From Gonocerus acuteangulatus (lineage: Eukaryota; Arthropoda; Insecta; Hemiptera; Coreidae), in NCBI GenBank assembly GCA_946811695.1, contig OX328125.1:43713586-43777585 (forward strand): 64,000 bases of DNA, in the 5' to 3' direction. Positions 11,561 to 25,331 of this stretch are shown here, one piece after another. Within the stretch, counting starts at the first letter, position 1, and every line of letters begins with the position of its first letter. A program made the translations under genes and the position numbers. Below the pieces are notes generated by a model, which was not told the DNA's origin, did no database searches, and was given only the letters and a program-made list of their open reading frames with translations.

Positions 11561-14500
11561 ACTGTAGTTCCTAGGTAGTGAACTCAACTTCAAACCACAT
11601 AAATCTGGAAAGAAATATGCTACACGTGTCGGAAGTGTTGGTTTTCTTCCCTGAAATTTCAAGCATTAGAATTTTATTCTGAGCTTTCCAACAGTCTTAT
11701 ATCCACAGTGTTATAAATAGGAATAATAATATAATTTTAATAATATGTGATACCGCAAAACGATAAGTAAAATCAAATATAAACAAAGGTCATCTCAATA
11801 TTTATAATATCCATGTACTTAGAAAGAAAAGTTTTGTAAAGAACATTTTTATAGTCATGAATAATTACTCCGTCTTGAAAACAATTATAAAACAAAAAAT
11901 GAAAGCAAATAGTACACTTAAGTTATAAAAGCGCCCAATGTTACAACAATTTTAGACGAGCTAATCCAAAGATAATAATGAGTCAGAAATGTACACACAA
12001 CCTCGTTAAGAAGATCTCAAGAAAAGAAGCCGTTTAAAAATGATGAACTTTAAATTTTGGCAAGCATTAGAGGTTTCTGATGGCCTAAGTATTTAATTGT
12101 CCTTAAACGTGAGCCAAACATCTCTTGGCATCGCCTATCACCCTATTCTAAAGGAGGCTAAATCTGCTCACAAATTATCACCAGACAGTATTAGATATAA
12201 CCCTTAATGAAAATATGTGTATCTCATTATAATAACATTAGATGAGTAAGATATTAATAATCAGTATTAATACTGAATATTAGTGTATTAATGAGAACAC
12301 ATAATTAATTAATAAGGGCGGTCGTTGTTTATTAATAAGAACTATAGTATATTATAGCCTCCTTGTTGGGTTCACGGAGGGATGCAGAAAATATTTGGTG
12401 TCTATTCCGGAAATTGGGTGCGAGTGATATTGTTTAAGTACTGTTTTATTTTTTTATTTATTAAGGAGTTCACGACTGTGATTTGCTCTTCAAGTCAATG
12501 TGCGAACAAAGCTAACTATTATACAGATCCATATAAACATGACATACAAATATAAACAAAAAAACTATGCATAATTGGGAAGATAATTTATGAAATAGTA
12601 AAGTATTGCATAAAAAAATAATAATATAAAGAAATTTTCATGTTAAACAAATTACAGTGAATTAAAAAAGATGAAATCTATTTTTAAGTTTTAGAAGGTT
12701 TAGTGTATTATCGATGTGTGTACTGTTCTGTGTGAGTAGTTCGTGTAAATCATTCAAAATTAGGAAAGATGGAACATTTTTTTTTTTTTTTTTCATAAAT
12801 TTTGTAAATTACCTCAAAACATCAACATACTGAAAAATACTTTGGCTTAATAACTGTTATATATTAAAGAAAATACATATTAGACAACATATTATTTTTA
12901 TAAATTACCCCAAAACATCAACATACTAGTAAAAAAAATTGTAAATCTCTGGACGAAGATTGAAGATGTTCTACAAAATCTTCTCAAACAAGCACTCCTT
13001 CTCATAACTTCAAGGGATGGCCTTTGCCACAAACATTTGTACTCGGTATGATCCTTTTGCTCTGTAAGTGCATTGTCGTCAGCCCTTTTATGGCCACTTA
13101 ACTGAAATATATTTATTACGTTTGGGTCAAGATCACAAATGAAACTATAACAAAATTACTAAATTTGGTAAGGTTACCGCAACTTTTGTATAGATATTTT
13201 ATAAAGTTAAAGTTATTTTATTATTAATATATTAATTAATTAATATTATTAAAATAATTTCGGAGCTGGGTGGAAGCATATTGGAAGTATGGAATACCAA
13301 CAATCTAGAACTTCGAATATTTAGCCAACAACAAGTGATCTTATTTAATTTATTTTTAAAGTTTTTATGACGCATTTTTTTATATTATATTAAATTTTCG
13401 GGGGGGCTGCTGTCCCCATTATATATACCCACGATATGAAGCAAATTTCTCTGTTTTATAGATCTTTTTCTAATATAGATTCTAAGCAATCTAATATAGA
13501 TCTTTTAAATGGCTTTTACAGATATTCAATTCAATCAAATTAATTTTTAGAGTATTTTGTAGTTATCTCTTGAGTTACTTACAAATAACTAAAAATAAAG
13601 ACGAAGGAAAAACTAGGAGATTTTAAAAGCCTTCCAATTTTTAAGTTTTCCATCCGCTGTATCACTTCGTCTCATAGCTTCCTTGAAAAAGTTTTCCCAT
13701 CTCGCGGGGTTGATATAACCGAAATTTCAGGTATTCTCTCTTGGAGCCTTCTTCTAAAACAAAGTTCCTAGTACCTTCCACGGTTATTTAAGGAAGTATA
13801 ATGTAAAAACTCTCCAACAAAATAATTAATAAATGATTCAATGGTTTGTGAATAAGTTCTAAAATTGCAAGTTCTAAAACAACTTTGAAAATCAGTCATA
13901 AAATCTTAATAATTCAATGAATGGAAAAATCTCTACGTAATTTACTATCAAACGTCATTAAAAATCTGCAGTTGAGATTTGAAGATGATCTCGTGAAAAT
14001 TGAAAGCGCTAGCGTATCACCCGATTTGAAAAACATGCTTTTGATAAAATCGACTTTAAAGTTTTTAGCACGAAAAAGTTAATTTTTCCCATGATTTCTT
14101 GTAATAAAAATTTTAAAAAAATGGTTTAGTTGAAATATTGAATTTCTGGCACATTTAAAAACTGTTCCGGCACATAAACACTCTCGGTAAAAATTAAATG
14201 GTAAAAAATATAACGAGGTATTATTACCTATTTTTTTTTCTCAACCATAGTAACCCTATGATGGTAGAGCCGTTTATTAGTTAAAGCGTGCCCCATATCT
14301 TTTGATATACTGCACGCATATCTTTACATAGTTAAAGTGAGTATACATTGTTAATCTTTATAATATCAGTATTATTACCCCTTAATATCATGTTCAGTGA
14401 AGCGAATGAACTCAATGGAAGAGCTGTTTTCCATTTAAGGATGTAGACAATATAAAGACGGAACCATCAAATTTATAGGAAAATAAAATTTTTAGTTTCC

Positions 14501-16473
14501 GTCTGAATTTTCTAATAATCTCAAAAGATAACAGGGCTGTTGCCTTTTCCAAGCTTGGTTCTTAGAACTATGAAACATTTTTGGATGAAATGAGATAGAA
14601 AAACAGTTAAAAATGTACAAGACAAAAAAATCAAGTTTAACTTTTTATATACATAAAAGCATAGCACATCATTAGTTACGTTGTAAATAATTACTTGTTA
14701 TCCCTGACAGATATTGCTCCACAATCCCGTTAGCGAGATCAAGGAGTTATTTTAATGTGACCTTTCCCTAAATGTCAACCACACATCCAAAGGTAAAAAT
14801 GATACTCCAGACATTTAAGATAATGTTTTTTTGGTTATGTTATATTTTTACAAAACATTCTAAAGTTCAAAAAATGTATAATGTAACACTTTTGAGCATT
14901 TATCGTCAGATTGGATTACAGTTTTATTTCAAGTGCCTTGTTCGATAAGATTTCTTAATCTCTATTTATCATAAAGCATATTTGCTTAATCATTAAGAGT
15001 CGTTCTTCTAAAAGTCATTATTTAATTTGAAATGGAAATATACTAGAATTTCTCATTGAAAAAAACGCATGATATCGAACCAAAAAGAAATATAAAACGC
15101 TTTTCCAAATGTGTGATTACCGATTTCAGTAAACCTTTTTATTCGAATTAACTAACCTCAAAATATTTACTCCGAATTATATTTTATACTATCACAATCC
15201 AATTCTAAATTAATTGGGGGTCATTTAGCAACATATACGAAAAGGTAAAACTCGTTATGACTGATCAAGTTATATATATTATTTTTGAGGGTCTTTTATT
15301 CTCGAAACAAAATAAGAATTTATAAATTTTACTTCAGACGAACGTGCAATAACTTTTACAAGATGTTTTACTTTTGAATATCCTAGCACAAAAAAAAACA
15401 AATTTACTAATTTTTTTTAAAGTCGTAGACAGATTAATGTTGTTTCATTTAATTTATCCTGTGAAAACGCAAATAGAAATTGATCCTGGAAGGAAAGCCT
15501 ATAAACGCAATAATGGGATTCGATGCGCAAATTCTGCTTGTTAACGAAATTCATATTTTGAAAGACATTGTTACAGGGAAATTCATTGAAATGAAACTCG
15601 TTCAGTAAAGTTTGTTATGTGAACAGACAATATATTTGTTTCATACATACAAATTTTAACGAGGCTGAAAGAGAAAAAGAATTATTAATTAACGAAATTC
15701 CCGAATGAGAGGAACTTTTTCTATTTCTGCCTGTAAACTTACATTTAATGAGGTCGTTCAAAATGTATAACAAAAAAATCAATTAAACCATGACCAGATG
15801 AATTTTGAAACACATTTGATACGCAAGTATTAAATTTTACCATGGTACGATATTTTGTAATTCTTTTATTTATTTCAATACATAAATTGATTCACGATGT
15901 GCTCGGGAAAATTGAGCTTAATGACTGCGAATAAGCCAGATATTCTGCTACCATTACTTATTTAGGTGACACCAAAGAGATTTAGTAACTTCCGTTCATT
16001 TTATTGCAACCGTGACGAAAATCTTAAATGCACAATAAAGAAGAAGTTGCTTTACTCTTTTACTGGGTTCAACCATTACACGTGATATTAGTACCACAGA
16101 GATAACGATAACAGCGCTGATGATATACATTTTTCTGCGGAATTTCATCAGGTTTGTACAAACAAATGATCACAGTCCAATTTTGTATTTGACAGAGGGC
16201 TTTTAAATTGGACAATACGAACAATTAGAATGATCATTAAACCTAAATGTATTTTAAGTGATGACTTGCCCTTGTCGCGGTCTCACTAATAAACAAATAA
16301 ATAATAATAATAATTAAACCTAAATAGGAAAAATATATATAGAAGGAGCATTTTGAACGTACTTCGCACTTACGATTTTGGACTAGTATTTTGTATTAGT
16401 TTCGGTCAGTTTAGCATATTTCTACTCTCCGCAGGAATGAAACATCTGACACTACCATCATGAGGGTGTAAAG
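11561..16473. other. Long AT-rich intergenic stretch, no gene seen
   Basis: No frame above 60 codons and no tRNA, SINE head or long inverted repeat was recognised. Short poly-T/A runs occur, for example near 12777-12793, and a G7 run lies near 13400. Confidence 0.5.
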
Positions 16474-16930
16474 CAGGTATGGGCAACCTTTGACATGTTA
16501 TGGATCAAACAGTGGGCAAATACGTTCCCGGACCGCGTAGATAGTTCAATATAATATAACGTCTGATTTTAAAGAAGTGTTCATAATTTTTAATAATGCG
16601 ACAATTTTATTGCAATAAAATGTATTAAAATAACAAAATTAAATGAAAAAAATTGGCAAACCATTATAATTAAATCGTGAAATTTGGAACGTGGGAATTT
16701 TAAGTAGTGGTCATAATTTTTTTTTTTAAATGATCACCGCCACTCGGCTTGCTCGCTCACTTGATTCCGCAGGAGGAAGCCAAAAACTTCATCTCACTCG
16801 ATCTTTCTCATTTAGAATGAATGTCATTAAGTAGTTTAGTATTATTTTTTTTTAATCGGGTTTTTCAAAATGTCTCGCGGTCCGAATCCGGCAAGCGGGT
16901 GCCGGTTGTTGTCCACGAATGGTCTAAAGT
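16474..16930. mobile_element. Possible hAT-type MITE remnant
   Basis: CAGGTATGGGCAACCTTTGA at the left resembles the common hAT MITE terminus CAGG-TGGGCAA-CTTT. Inside, CCCGGACCGCG (about 16538) is mirrored by CTCGCGGTCCGAATCC (about 16873), a short inverted repeat. A clean right terminus and an 8-bp duplication are not visible, so the extent is approximate. Confidence 0.3.
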
Positions 16931-17573
16931 GTGCTAGCTCCAAATATTTTAAATTTCCGTTTTCGAATCTCACCAGATTTAAGAATTGTATGTAACTCCC
17001 ATAAATTATCGCATTTCTTTTAAGCATATATATTATTAAATTATATTTCCTTAATGATATCTAAAGAGATAGTGTAAGAAAGAGAGAGAGGGTACAGTTG
17101 TTAAAACATAGAGTGAAAAATCTAAACCAAAATAACATATAAGCAGGAATTATTTTATTTGGTTTTCTCCTTGTGAAACGCCACTCGCCTACATGTGAAG
17201 TATGGATCACTTCACCTAAATACATTTTTAGGAACAAAAATCTAAAAAAAGGATAGGTAAAACCCCCTCTGTAATCATACTCATATAAAAAATATCATGG
17301 AAATAAAAAGACTAAGAAAAATAATGAAGTGTAAATACATGTACAATGTACTTCTCCTCCACAGTTTTATTATCGTCTAAGCAAATCGCACGTTCGAAGG
17401 TTTTAACGAGACTTAGATGGTCACACTTAGCATTCACTATTACCACTATTTATCCTTAATTATGAAGGATCATCATCACCAATCGAACCAAAATTGACCA
17501 CTTATCAAGAAAATATATAGTTTGAGTGTGGAAAACTCCATCATCGTATCGTACTTTAATTTATTTTGTCGAC

Positions 17574-17834
17574 TGACGTTTATTTAATTATAATACTGAC
17601 GTTAGATGTTGCAGAGCTACACTTGCGAGTGACGTTGGCAACATCAAACACGCCTTATTTAATCAGAAGCAACTATAAAGGCAAATGTCCTCGAGATAAA
17701 GAGGCAGTCGAATGTGCGCATATTCTCTAGGTATTCCTTCAGAACGTATTTCTTATAATTTTTACAGTTAGCGCACACCTCACGTGATCTATAATAGCAC
17801 GTGTTTCCTTCGATTAACTACTGACTGTCACGTG
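17574..17834 (+). promoter_or_regulatory. Candidate core promoter: CRE half-sites, TATA box, E-boxes
   Basis: Three TGACGT CRE half-sites (17574-17579, 17597-17602, 17630-17635) precede a TATAAA at 17674-17679. An initiator-like GCAGTC lies about 31 bp downstream, with A at 17705. Three CACGTG E-boxes follow (17781-17786, 17798-17803, 17829-17834), and a fourth lies at 18154. The last E-box overlaps a CAC|GTGAGT splice-donor-like site at 17832. The spacing is what a TATA-type promoter with a short non-coding exon would show. Tob is the only recognised plus-strand gene downstream, so this may be a distal Tob promoter 18.6 kb before its next exon. That link is inference. Confidence 0.35.
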
Positions 17835-18647
17835 AGTTCTAAAAATCGTTGTATATTTTTTTTCTATTTATTTATGAACAACTAGTGATTGGAGTCTGGC
17901 TATAGGTAGCCACCCTTATATTAGGCTTAAGGCAGGTATTTTCCGCTGGCGGACAGTCAACCTAATACTAACTCCCTTAACTTCAGTGGTCAGATAGTAA
18001 GAAAACCGTATCAGTTCTCTATTATTTTCCCCTAAAGTAAATATAGGAGAACTGTACACGAAAAATAACATATTTTCTTTTAGTAATTATACCTAAGTAT
18101 TATTATTATAAGGCGCCCGGATTAAAAAGAAAAAAGACCAAAACATTTCTGGCCACGTGTTTGAAAAACAATGTGGAATAACTATTTTTTCAAAGAAATA
18201 ACAGCATCGTTTTTGTTTGTATGATGAGCATAAATACGATTTCAAGTGCACCATTCTCCAGAATTTTACGGTGTACTAAATGCAACTCCATTACAAAGGA
18301 TGTTTTTAGCACATTGACTGCCGTAGAGTGTTTTATAATTCCTATTGTGTGGGCGTAAGCGGTTTAAGTGAAGTGCGAGAATTGGCGTCCTACATAAAAA
18401 CAAATCAAACTACCATCTGGGCAGAGTTGTGCGCATTTAATTTCATCTGTTTGAGCTTATTTATTTGCAACCGTAAACAAACATGATTTCCAAATAATTG
18501 ATATATTTCGGTCAACTCTTCAAAATGTCTTCTACTGACTCTTCGTTTGCTCTACAGAATACGGGCTTTCTCATCAAGTGTTGGAAGAAATTGACAAAAT
18601 AATTGGTCTGCGCTAGTTATTAGGCATTCATTAAATTAGGTAAAGAC

Positions 18648-18747
18648 ATCCACTGTAAATATTTTACTGACCGAATATTTTCGAGATCTACGATCTCATC
18701 GTCAGAGCCATATTATAGCTCAGCGAGGATAAATATTGTCAGTGGAT
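18648..18747 (-). ncRNA. Hammerhead-ribozyme-like motif in an outer hairpin
   Basis: On the minus strand, 18668-18710 reads stem I TGGCT, core CTGACGA, one extra T, stem II GAGATC/GATCTC around a GTA loop, core GAAA, self-complementary helix III ATAT, then TC and the pairing stem I strand GGTCA (5 bp including G-U pairs). All invariant hammerhead core bases are present; C at the variable core position 7 is tolerated. Flanking 8-mers ATCCACTG (18648-18655) and CAGTGGAT (18740-18747) also pair. Such ribozymes are known in the terminal repeats of Penelope-like elements. No element coding sequence is visible next to this copy. Confidence 0.6.
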
Positions 18748-18750
18748 CTG

Positions 18751-19967
18751 CAGCATTATCCCGTGTACAAATAAAAATAAATACACACACATTTTTGCGG
18801 TCGAACAGCACCTCATGATTACATTATGTTCTCTTCTTGAACCAAACGGGAAATCCTTTTCTTGGGACAGGGTAGATTTTCGTATATAGATGTTTATAAA
18901 TAAACACGTTATTCTCTTCATATTAATAAAACAATGATTCACTTTAAACAAGATTTCCCAACAACTATTTACTCAATTTATCTTTTGGCATAAGTATGAT
19001 TTAATATTATAAGCTGACCCTTGCCAAAAGGGAACTACAAAATTAAATATAGCTAGTTCAAAATCGTTGTAAACAAAATTAGAGGGTTGTTGAGTGGAAA
19101 ACACCCAAAGCTTAGTTCTTCATTCGAGTATTTCAGGTCTCTGCCAAAAATCCAAGAAATCTATTAGACTAATGCCCTTAAACGAGAACAGCCATTTGTT
19201 CTATGATAAAAAATATGAATTTGATCATTTTATTTTTATTTTAGGTGTTTCACCATTTGGTGACAAAACCACGATGTTAGATACAAAATTCAAGATAGAT
19301 ACAAAAGTATCCGTCTGTTGATTACCCTGTGTATTATTAAATGTTCTGTCTTAATTTGATCAGAAGTTAAAATGCGGCATATTTGTTTTCTGCCAAATTC
19401 TTCGGGCATAGTAATGAATGATTTAATGTTGTCCTTTTAATAATTAATAGTTAGTCTAGTTTAAAATCTCATATATATATGTATAATATTATTGTACACC
19501 TTACCTGCATATAAGGGAGGCGTTCAGTGGCAAAGTGAATCATTTCTGTTGAATTCTGATTTAATTTGGCATTGCCACCTTAATTATTGTGTTTTCAATC
19601 TTGGAATTACTCCTCATATTTATTTTAGTCTTCGAACAACAACATTAAACCAAATTAACCTCTAAAATAATGTAGGATCCAACTAATACTAATGAGCTAT
19701 ACCCTTCATTGTATCGAAACTATAATTTACACTTTAATCCACTTTAGCACTATGCACCTCAAATATACACCAATTTCATTTAATATGTTCTTCAACTAAA
19801 AAATCACAAATTTATTCATGTTAATTTCATTGACTCTTATTCAATAATACCTTTTTTTATTTTCATTCGATTCTTTCCTATTGTATTCTATAGTTGTTAA
19901 ATAATTTATTCAATAAAATGTTTAGGAGTATTTTGCTTATAAAAAAAAGAAAAAAGAAGAGAGGTAA
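18751..19967. other. AT-rich sequence, no gene seen
   Basis: Open frames of 70 and 75 codons lack domain signatures or coding-like composition. Confidence 0.45.
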
Positions 19968-20052
19968 CTTAAATTTTCTCATCCCATGGCTGGCTGGGAA
20001 AATTTCTCGCTGCACCCTGGATGTCGGCGCTAATGGTATAGTTGTCGAAAAA
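19968..20052 (+). repeat. 5'-truncated tRNA-Glu-like SINE (family A)
   Basis: Only the 3' body is present: TTTCTCATCCCATGG...GAAAATTTCTCGCTGCACCC...GATGTCGGCGCTAATGG, ending in an A-rich tail. It matches the bodies at 34.2 and 37.7 kb. Confidence 0.7.
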
Positions 20053-22665
20053 AAATAATAATATTAAAAAAAGTAATAAAATAAAATAAATAAAAAATGT
20101 TAAAATAAAATTGATTGAATAAATTAATTATTTAACAACTGTAGATTACAATTGTAAAAATCGAATCAAAATAAAAAATAAAATATCGAATAAGATTCAA
20201 AGAAATTAACAGGAATAAATTTTGAATTTTTGGCTTCAAAAATATTAGATTAATCATATTAGGTTGATATTTGAGGTAACCTAAAGAAATGCTGTTCCAA
20301 AAAATTTTCTTATTACCAATTTTGTATTGTTGGCTAACAATATAACTAATGATGAATGTAGATTGAATGCTGCTTTATTGAATTTGTGTTTGTGTTGATA
20401 ACTTTATTTATTTATTTTCTTTTTATAAGAAACATAATCTTCGGTGTATGTTGCCAGCGATTACAACCTGCATCTTAATAACGAAAAAGAATAATAAGAA
20501 TAAGCGATACTTTTAGCTGAGATCAACAAAAAATCAACAATTCTAGGACATTATCTGATTATGAAAACCTTTTTATTTGCCTATCTTCTGAAAGGAGTGA
20601 AACTATCAGTATTCTGTAAGAGAGCAGAGCTGATGATCGAGCACAAACCTTGTCGAGAAGGGTTTCGAAGCAATTACACCCAATTCGGCTCAACTAAAAT
20701 ACAATGGCCTTAAAATCCGTTATGTAAAGGGCCGGCCCCGGCGTCTCCTGATAACCTATCTACAAACACTTGTTAGCTGATAACACTCACTTTATTACCT
20801 CGTTCACGCTAGTAATTATCAACATTTTTGTAGAAATACTACGCTTATATGCGGCGTAACGTTGAAATATCGTCTGACAAGTTTTGCACTCTTTCGTTTC
20901 AGTAGTAAGTATTTGTACTGATAAAGGAGACAATAAAACATCGTTGGCTTATCATCCTATAAAATATAAACATAATTTTGAAAACCTAGGGGCACTGGGG
21001 AAAGAAATAAATAGATTGAAAAGAAAACTTCTTATATCATAAAAAAATAGAAAGAAAGTGGTAAATAAAAAAAATAAAAAACAAGATCTGGATAATATAT
21101 TTTATAAAATTATTTGACAAACAATAAAAAAATATTTTCCAATTAGAGGGGAAAAAGAGAGTGTTTAATATTTTGGGCTATATTCCTTAAACATATGACA
21201 TATCAATTATCCATCAGCTGACTACTGTCCACCATATTAGATTCTTTCAGAAAATGGCAAATTGGGCCGCCAATTTATATATTTGTAACTTGTAATGAAT
21301 TAACATGAGGTTGCTCTTCTGCTGATGGCAATGATTGTGTCATGTAGCTTTTGCGACTCTGAATTTTGTGAAATGAAGATAATGAGGTCAAAATATTACT
21401 GCCAACTAACCAACGAACATAGTATGTCATCATTATTGCGCATGGGCGTATATAAGGGGGGGCTGAGGGGGCTACAGCCTACTAGAAATCGTTTCTTTTG
21501 TAATAACCAATAACCTCGCAATTTGGAATAATTATGCATTTTTTCATTGACATTTTAGAGCAGACTAATACTTTATAGATAATATCTATGCCACGATACA
21601 CCCTACCCAGATGACAATCCTGCATCACACATACTCGCACGCTCTCTGAGTCGATCGCTCGTAGTCTAACAATATTGGGGTAGATCGTTAGCAGTTCAGG
21701 TTTTAGCATCCATGTTATTAGTTTGTTGAAATATAAAACAGCTAATAAATCATACCAATGAATAAAAAAAACGTTATCCTACTATTTGGCTTAAGAGGAC
21801 CCAATACGCTTCGAGTTGCTTCCATTGTTAGAGTAACATTGCGGTATCTTAGCTCATTTCGAGTAGGCCGTCTAAATCCGTGAGACACGCCATAACTATG
21901 CCGAGTCTCTGGTAACGGAGACAAGGAACAGTTGGCCCCCAGCCATCGGTGTCCAGCTGGCCGTGGTGATGTCTTAGCATCGGTCATGACCGAGATAGAG
22001 CTCAACACTATCTAGGAGGCAGTTGGAAGCCTGCCCCGCCCCCTCCTGGCCGCCTCCCAACGACCCAAATAAGATTATATATAACATCAAGAGAACATCT
22101 TTTGTTTCAAAAGGGCTGTGCTATAAGGATTACTCGGCGAAGGAATGCCAGCCATTGCGATTTTATTTCCTCATGTGTATAGGTAGCATTCTATGACACC
22201 TTTACTATGGAAACAATGGATTTTCACATTAGCACATTCCAGAAGGATTCCCGAAAGAATTTTTTAAGAAATTTCCTTAATGCCTCATCGATCCTATATA
22301 ATCCTTATCGAAAACGCATTCTGTTAAGATAGGTATATAAATAGATTAGATTAGATTAGATTTCACATGACTCATACCATCCACCTGTGTGGGTTTTATA
22401 TCGGCCATTGTCCTATTGTGTGAGTCCTAAAACTGGTCACATTTTACCTTTAGCTTCTCATGAATCCCAGATCACTCTCTGATTTCATCCTCATCAGACT
22501 ACCAAAATTTAGGAACTGCCTCCTATCCAATGGTGAACATTCCAATGTTTGTTTGTGCCGTTCTTGGGCGAAAGAACCCCATGGTCGTCATCGCCCTACC
22601 GTGCAAAACAGCTGCACGAATCACTCACCGCATGCTCCCGAGTATCTGAGTATCTTTCTCTCTCT

Positions 22666-22668
<3 letters not shown>
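20053..22668. other. Intergenic; unexplained GC-richer block at 21.76-22.07 kb
   Basis: Most of this is AT-rich. Bases 21760-22070 are much richer in G+C and open for 88 codons on the minus strand, but I recognise no domain. It may be part of an unclassified retroelement. A (GATTA)n-like short repeat lies near 22337-22362. Confidence 0.35.
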
Positions 22669-22713
<45 letters not shown>

Positions 22714-22878
22714 ACCGGTACTTTAATTTTAATTTTAAATTACATTTTTTATGTTTCTTTTTTTTTTATATATATATTTACTTTTTTCCTTTATACCGGT
22801 ACTTTTCATTTTATATGTATATATATTTTATTTTTTTTTTTTTTATTTTTTTTTTTTTTTCTTTTTTTTTTTTTTGGG
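22669..22878. repeat. Poly-T and T-rich low-complexity tract
   Basis: An unbroken run of about 41 T (22669-22709) is followed by further T-rich blocks to about 22875. Poly-Phe frames across it are artefacts. Confidence 0.95.
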
Positions 22879-23154
22879 CACTTTCAATCTCCCTACGAAG
22901 AACTTAACAGAATATAACTGAATCTAATATTAAAAGTATACACTAAAAAAAAGTAAAAACAGGTGTAACAGCTAAAAGGTTAACAAGGAAAATATGGTAA
23001 CAAAAAATATCACAGCAATAAGTTAAACAGGCAAATAAAACTAAACAAGAGGTAACAAAAGTAGCTAAGGATAAATCAATAAATAGAAAGATAAAATACA
23101 TAAATAAAGGTAATTAAATAGATAGAAACATACACTTATATACACCTATATTCA

Positions 23155-23600
23155 AGGATATGAGCCAAAGAAAACTGTATAGCTATACCACAATTATTAT
23201 ACAAGACGGTTAAGTCCGGTTATTTTTAAAAATTTGAGCAGCTTATCGACTGCTGCCGAATTATTTCCAAGAGCATCTTCCATCTTTCTGGGTATTCCAA
23301 GCCGTCGTAACACCATTGTATACTTCCGACATTCTTCAAGGATATGTTGTACACTGAGTAGTGTCCGACAGGTAGCGCATCGAGGTGGGTTTGTTCTGGA
23401 CATGAGGTAGGAGTGCGTGAGACGAGTGTGACCAAGCCGGAGTCTCGCCAACAACACTTCTTCTCCTCGGTCTGATCTAGCCGATGACGCCCAAGGGAGG
23501 CAATCACTCTTCACCATCTTAAGCTTATTAAATCCAGCTTCGCTCCACATTTCCTGCCAGCGTTGTTTAATTGAAAAACATTCCAATGTAACAGGCTACA
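23155..23600 (-). pseudogene. Non-LTR retrotransposon ORF2 C-terminus (5'-truncated)
   Basis: The minus-strand frame at 23197-23586 (129 codons) contains EVLLARLRLGHTRLTHSYLM, then NPPRCATCRTLLSVQHILEE with a further Cys and Tyr. This is the LRxGHTxLTHxYL...C-x2-C...HILxEC segment after the RT domain in Jockey/I/R1-like LINEs. RT and endonuclease are absent, so it is a 5'-truncated dead copy. The Cys/His motif looks intact. The preceding helical basic part fits the region between thumb and C-terminal domain. Confidence 0.8.
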
Positions 23601-23611
23601 TACGTATGTAA

Positions 23612-23740
23612 ACAGGGTGTTCCGCATTGAAAGGTCATAACTTTAGGGGTTTATTCTGCACGTCATTTGTAGTTCAGTGACGCAGAAATGAGCGTTCGAT
23701 CTCAATATGTAGCAGAGTTACTGAAACTTTTGTCTATTTT
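23612..23740 (+). mobile_element. Isolated CAGGGTG-type element end
   Basis: AACAGGGTGTTCCGCATTG resembles the termini of the TIR elements at 40.6 and 53.9 kb. No matching inverted end was found nearby, so this is a solo or decayed terminus. Confidence 0.35.
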
Positions 23741-25331
23741 TAAAACTATTGTTTTTATGATAAACTGTGTTTCCGGGATTTATAAATAATATCGTAAACA
23801 ACAACCAAATTTTTAGAATCTACATTAAATTTCCAATAAGAAACACTCGTTTAATTAAAATATTGCCATGTAAATTAAGAGCTCTACTAAAAGCCATATA
23901 TATGTGACCTATTGATATTAATGTTCTTTTAAATTATTCAATATTTTCTTATTCGTCAATTTGTAGACTAAGAGATTTGCCTCCACCTCAAAAGTTGCCT
24001 TGTTTAATAAGCTTTAAAATGGTACCTCGTTCATTCAGAAAAAAAATAAATATTTGAATCTATTTTTTTCTGAGGCGCATCAGGTTCACTTGGTGAACCT
24101 AATAACTTGACACTCTAAGAAGGTTTAAAAACCAAAACTAGGTATAAGGCCCACTACATAAGGTGGCTAAAAATATTTAAATAATTATTAAATCAAGTTT
24201 TTTTTTCAATTATTCTAGGAAATGATTTTCCTCAATTTCATATTGCTTAATCACACATTTTCCGAGTGTTTTTGAGTTATGATTACAACCCATAAAATGA
24301 GAACAAATAGAGATAAAGTCCCTTATCTGTATTCTGCTGATATCTGATGATTTAACTCAATATCTCTTTTAATAATGGCATTCAATAAAATACAACGATT
24401 GGCTGTACATTTGAAGCCTCAGTAATATTACTTATTTACTTAAGAACTGCAAGTCAACACTGCTTCGAGATTAATGTAGAGCTGAAATATACTTTTCGAA
24501 ATAAAACAATTCGAGGTAAATATTTTGCTAAAAATCTCAAGATTGGCCGGTTTATTAGGAATGGTTTAAATTAAATTAAGAGAAATGGAATGACGTGTTA
24601 GGCACTACATGTTGAAATTAAAGTAAACTCATTTTGTACAGTAGCAATTTCCTTTCCTTTCGATTCAAAATTATGTTTTTCCAGTAATGTAAAATCGTTT
24701 TAAATACATCTTGACAGTAATACAAATTTTAAAAAATGGTGCTTTTTAAAAGGTTTATCAATTTATTCTCATTGAAATTCGTAATATGATTATTGTTCGT
24801 AAACTCCTAGTCCAGACTAACTTAATAGCGTGGGCTTAGCTACCGTAAATTTTGTTTCTTTGCAACGAAACTCGCAAAGAAATAATTAGGCAGTTATTAA
24901 CTGGATATAAGTGGATATTTAATCCAAACTACATTGTTACTTTGTCCGTACCGGCCACAATTTTTGTTATATAGCGACAAACCTTGTAAATATCGTGCAA
25001 AAAAAATCAGAATGATTTTAAGTAAAAATAAGCACGATCGGATAATTAGGAGTGGATATTTACCCTGGAACCAAATTATTAAAGGGCTCATATCGGCAGT
25101 AATTTCGTGATACCTTGCAATAAAAATATCATGTCAAAAAAACGCAAAAGGGTATTGCTAAAATAAACAAAACCAGAGCATGTGTAGTGGTGGCTTACAT
25201 GAAACTCACTTCTGTTAAATCTTAGTTAATGAATTCTAATCTATTGAAAAGCTGGAAGTAATATTTTTTTTTGGTAATAATTCTATCAGATGTTAATAAC
25301 AAATGTAAAAGAGTGAAACTGGTTATATTAG
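23741..25331. other. AT-rich intergenic, no gene seen
   Basis: No supported feature beyond short open frames. Confidence 0.45.

Noticed and set aside
16144..16170. Another CTGATGA on the minus strand
   Set aside because: No GAAA core or stem II at the correct spacing.
22337..22362. Telomere-like repeat (GATTA)n
   Set aside because: Only a few units and not the insect TTAGG motif.
22549..22917. 122-codon Phe-rich frame
   Set aside because: Translation of poly-T; artefact.
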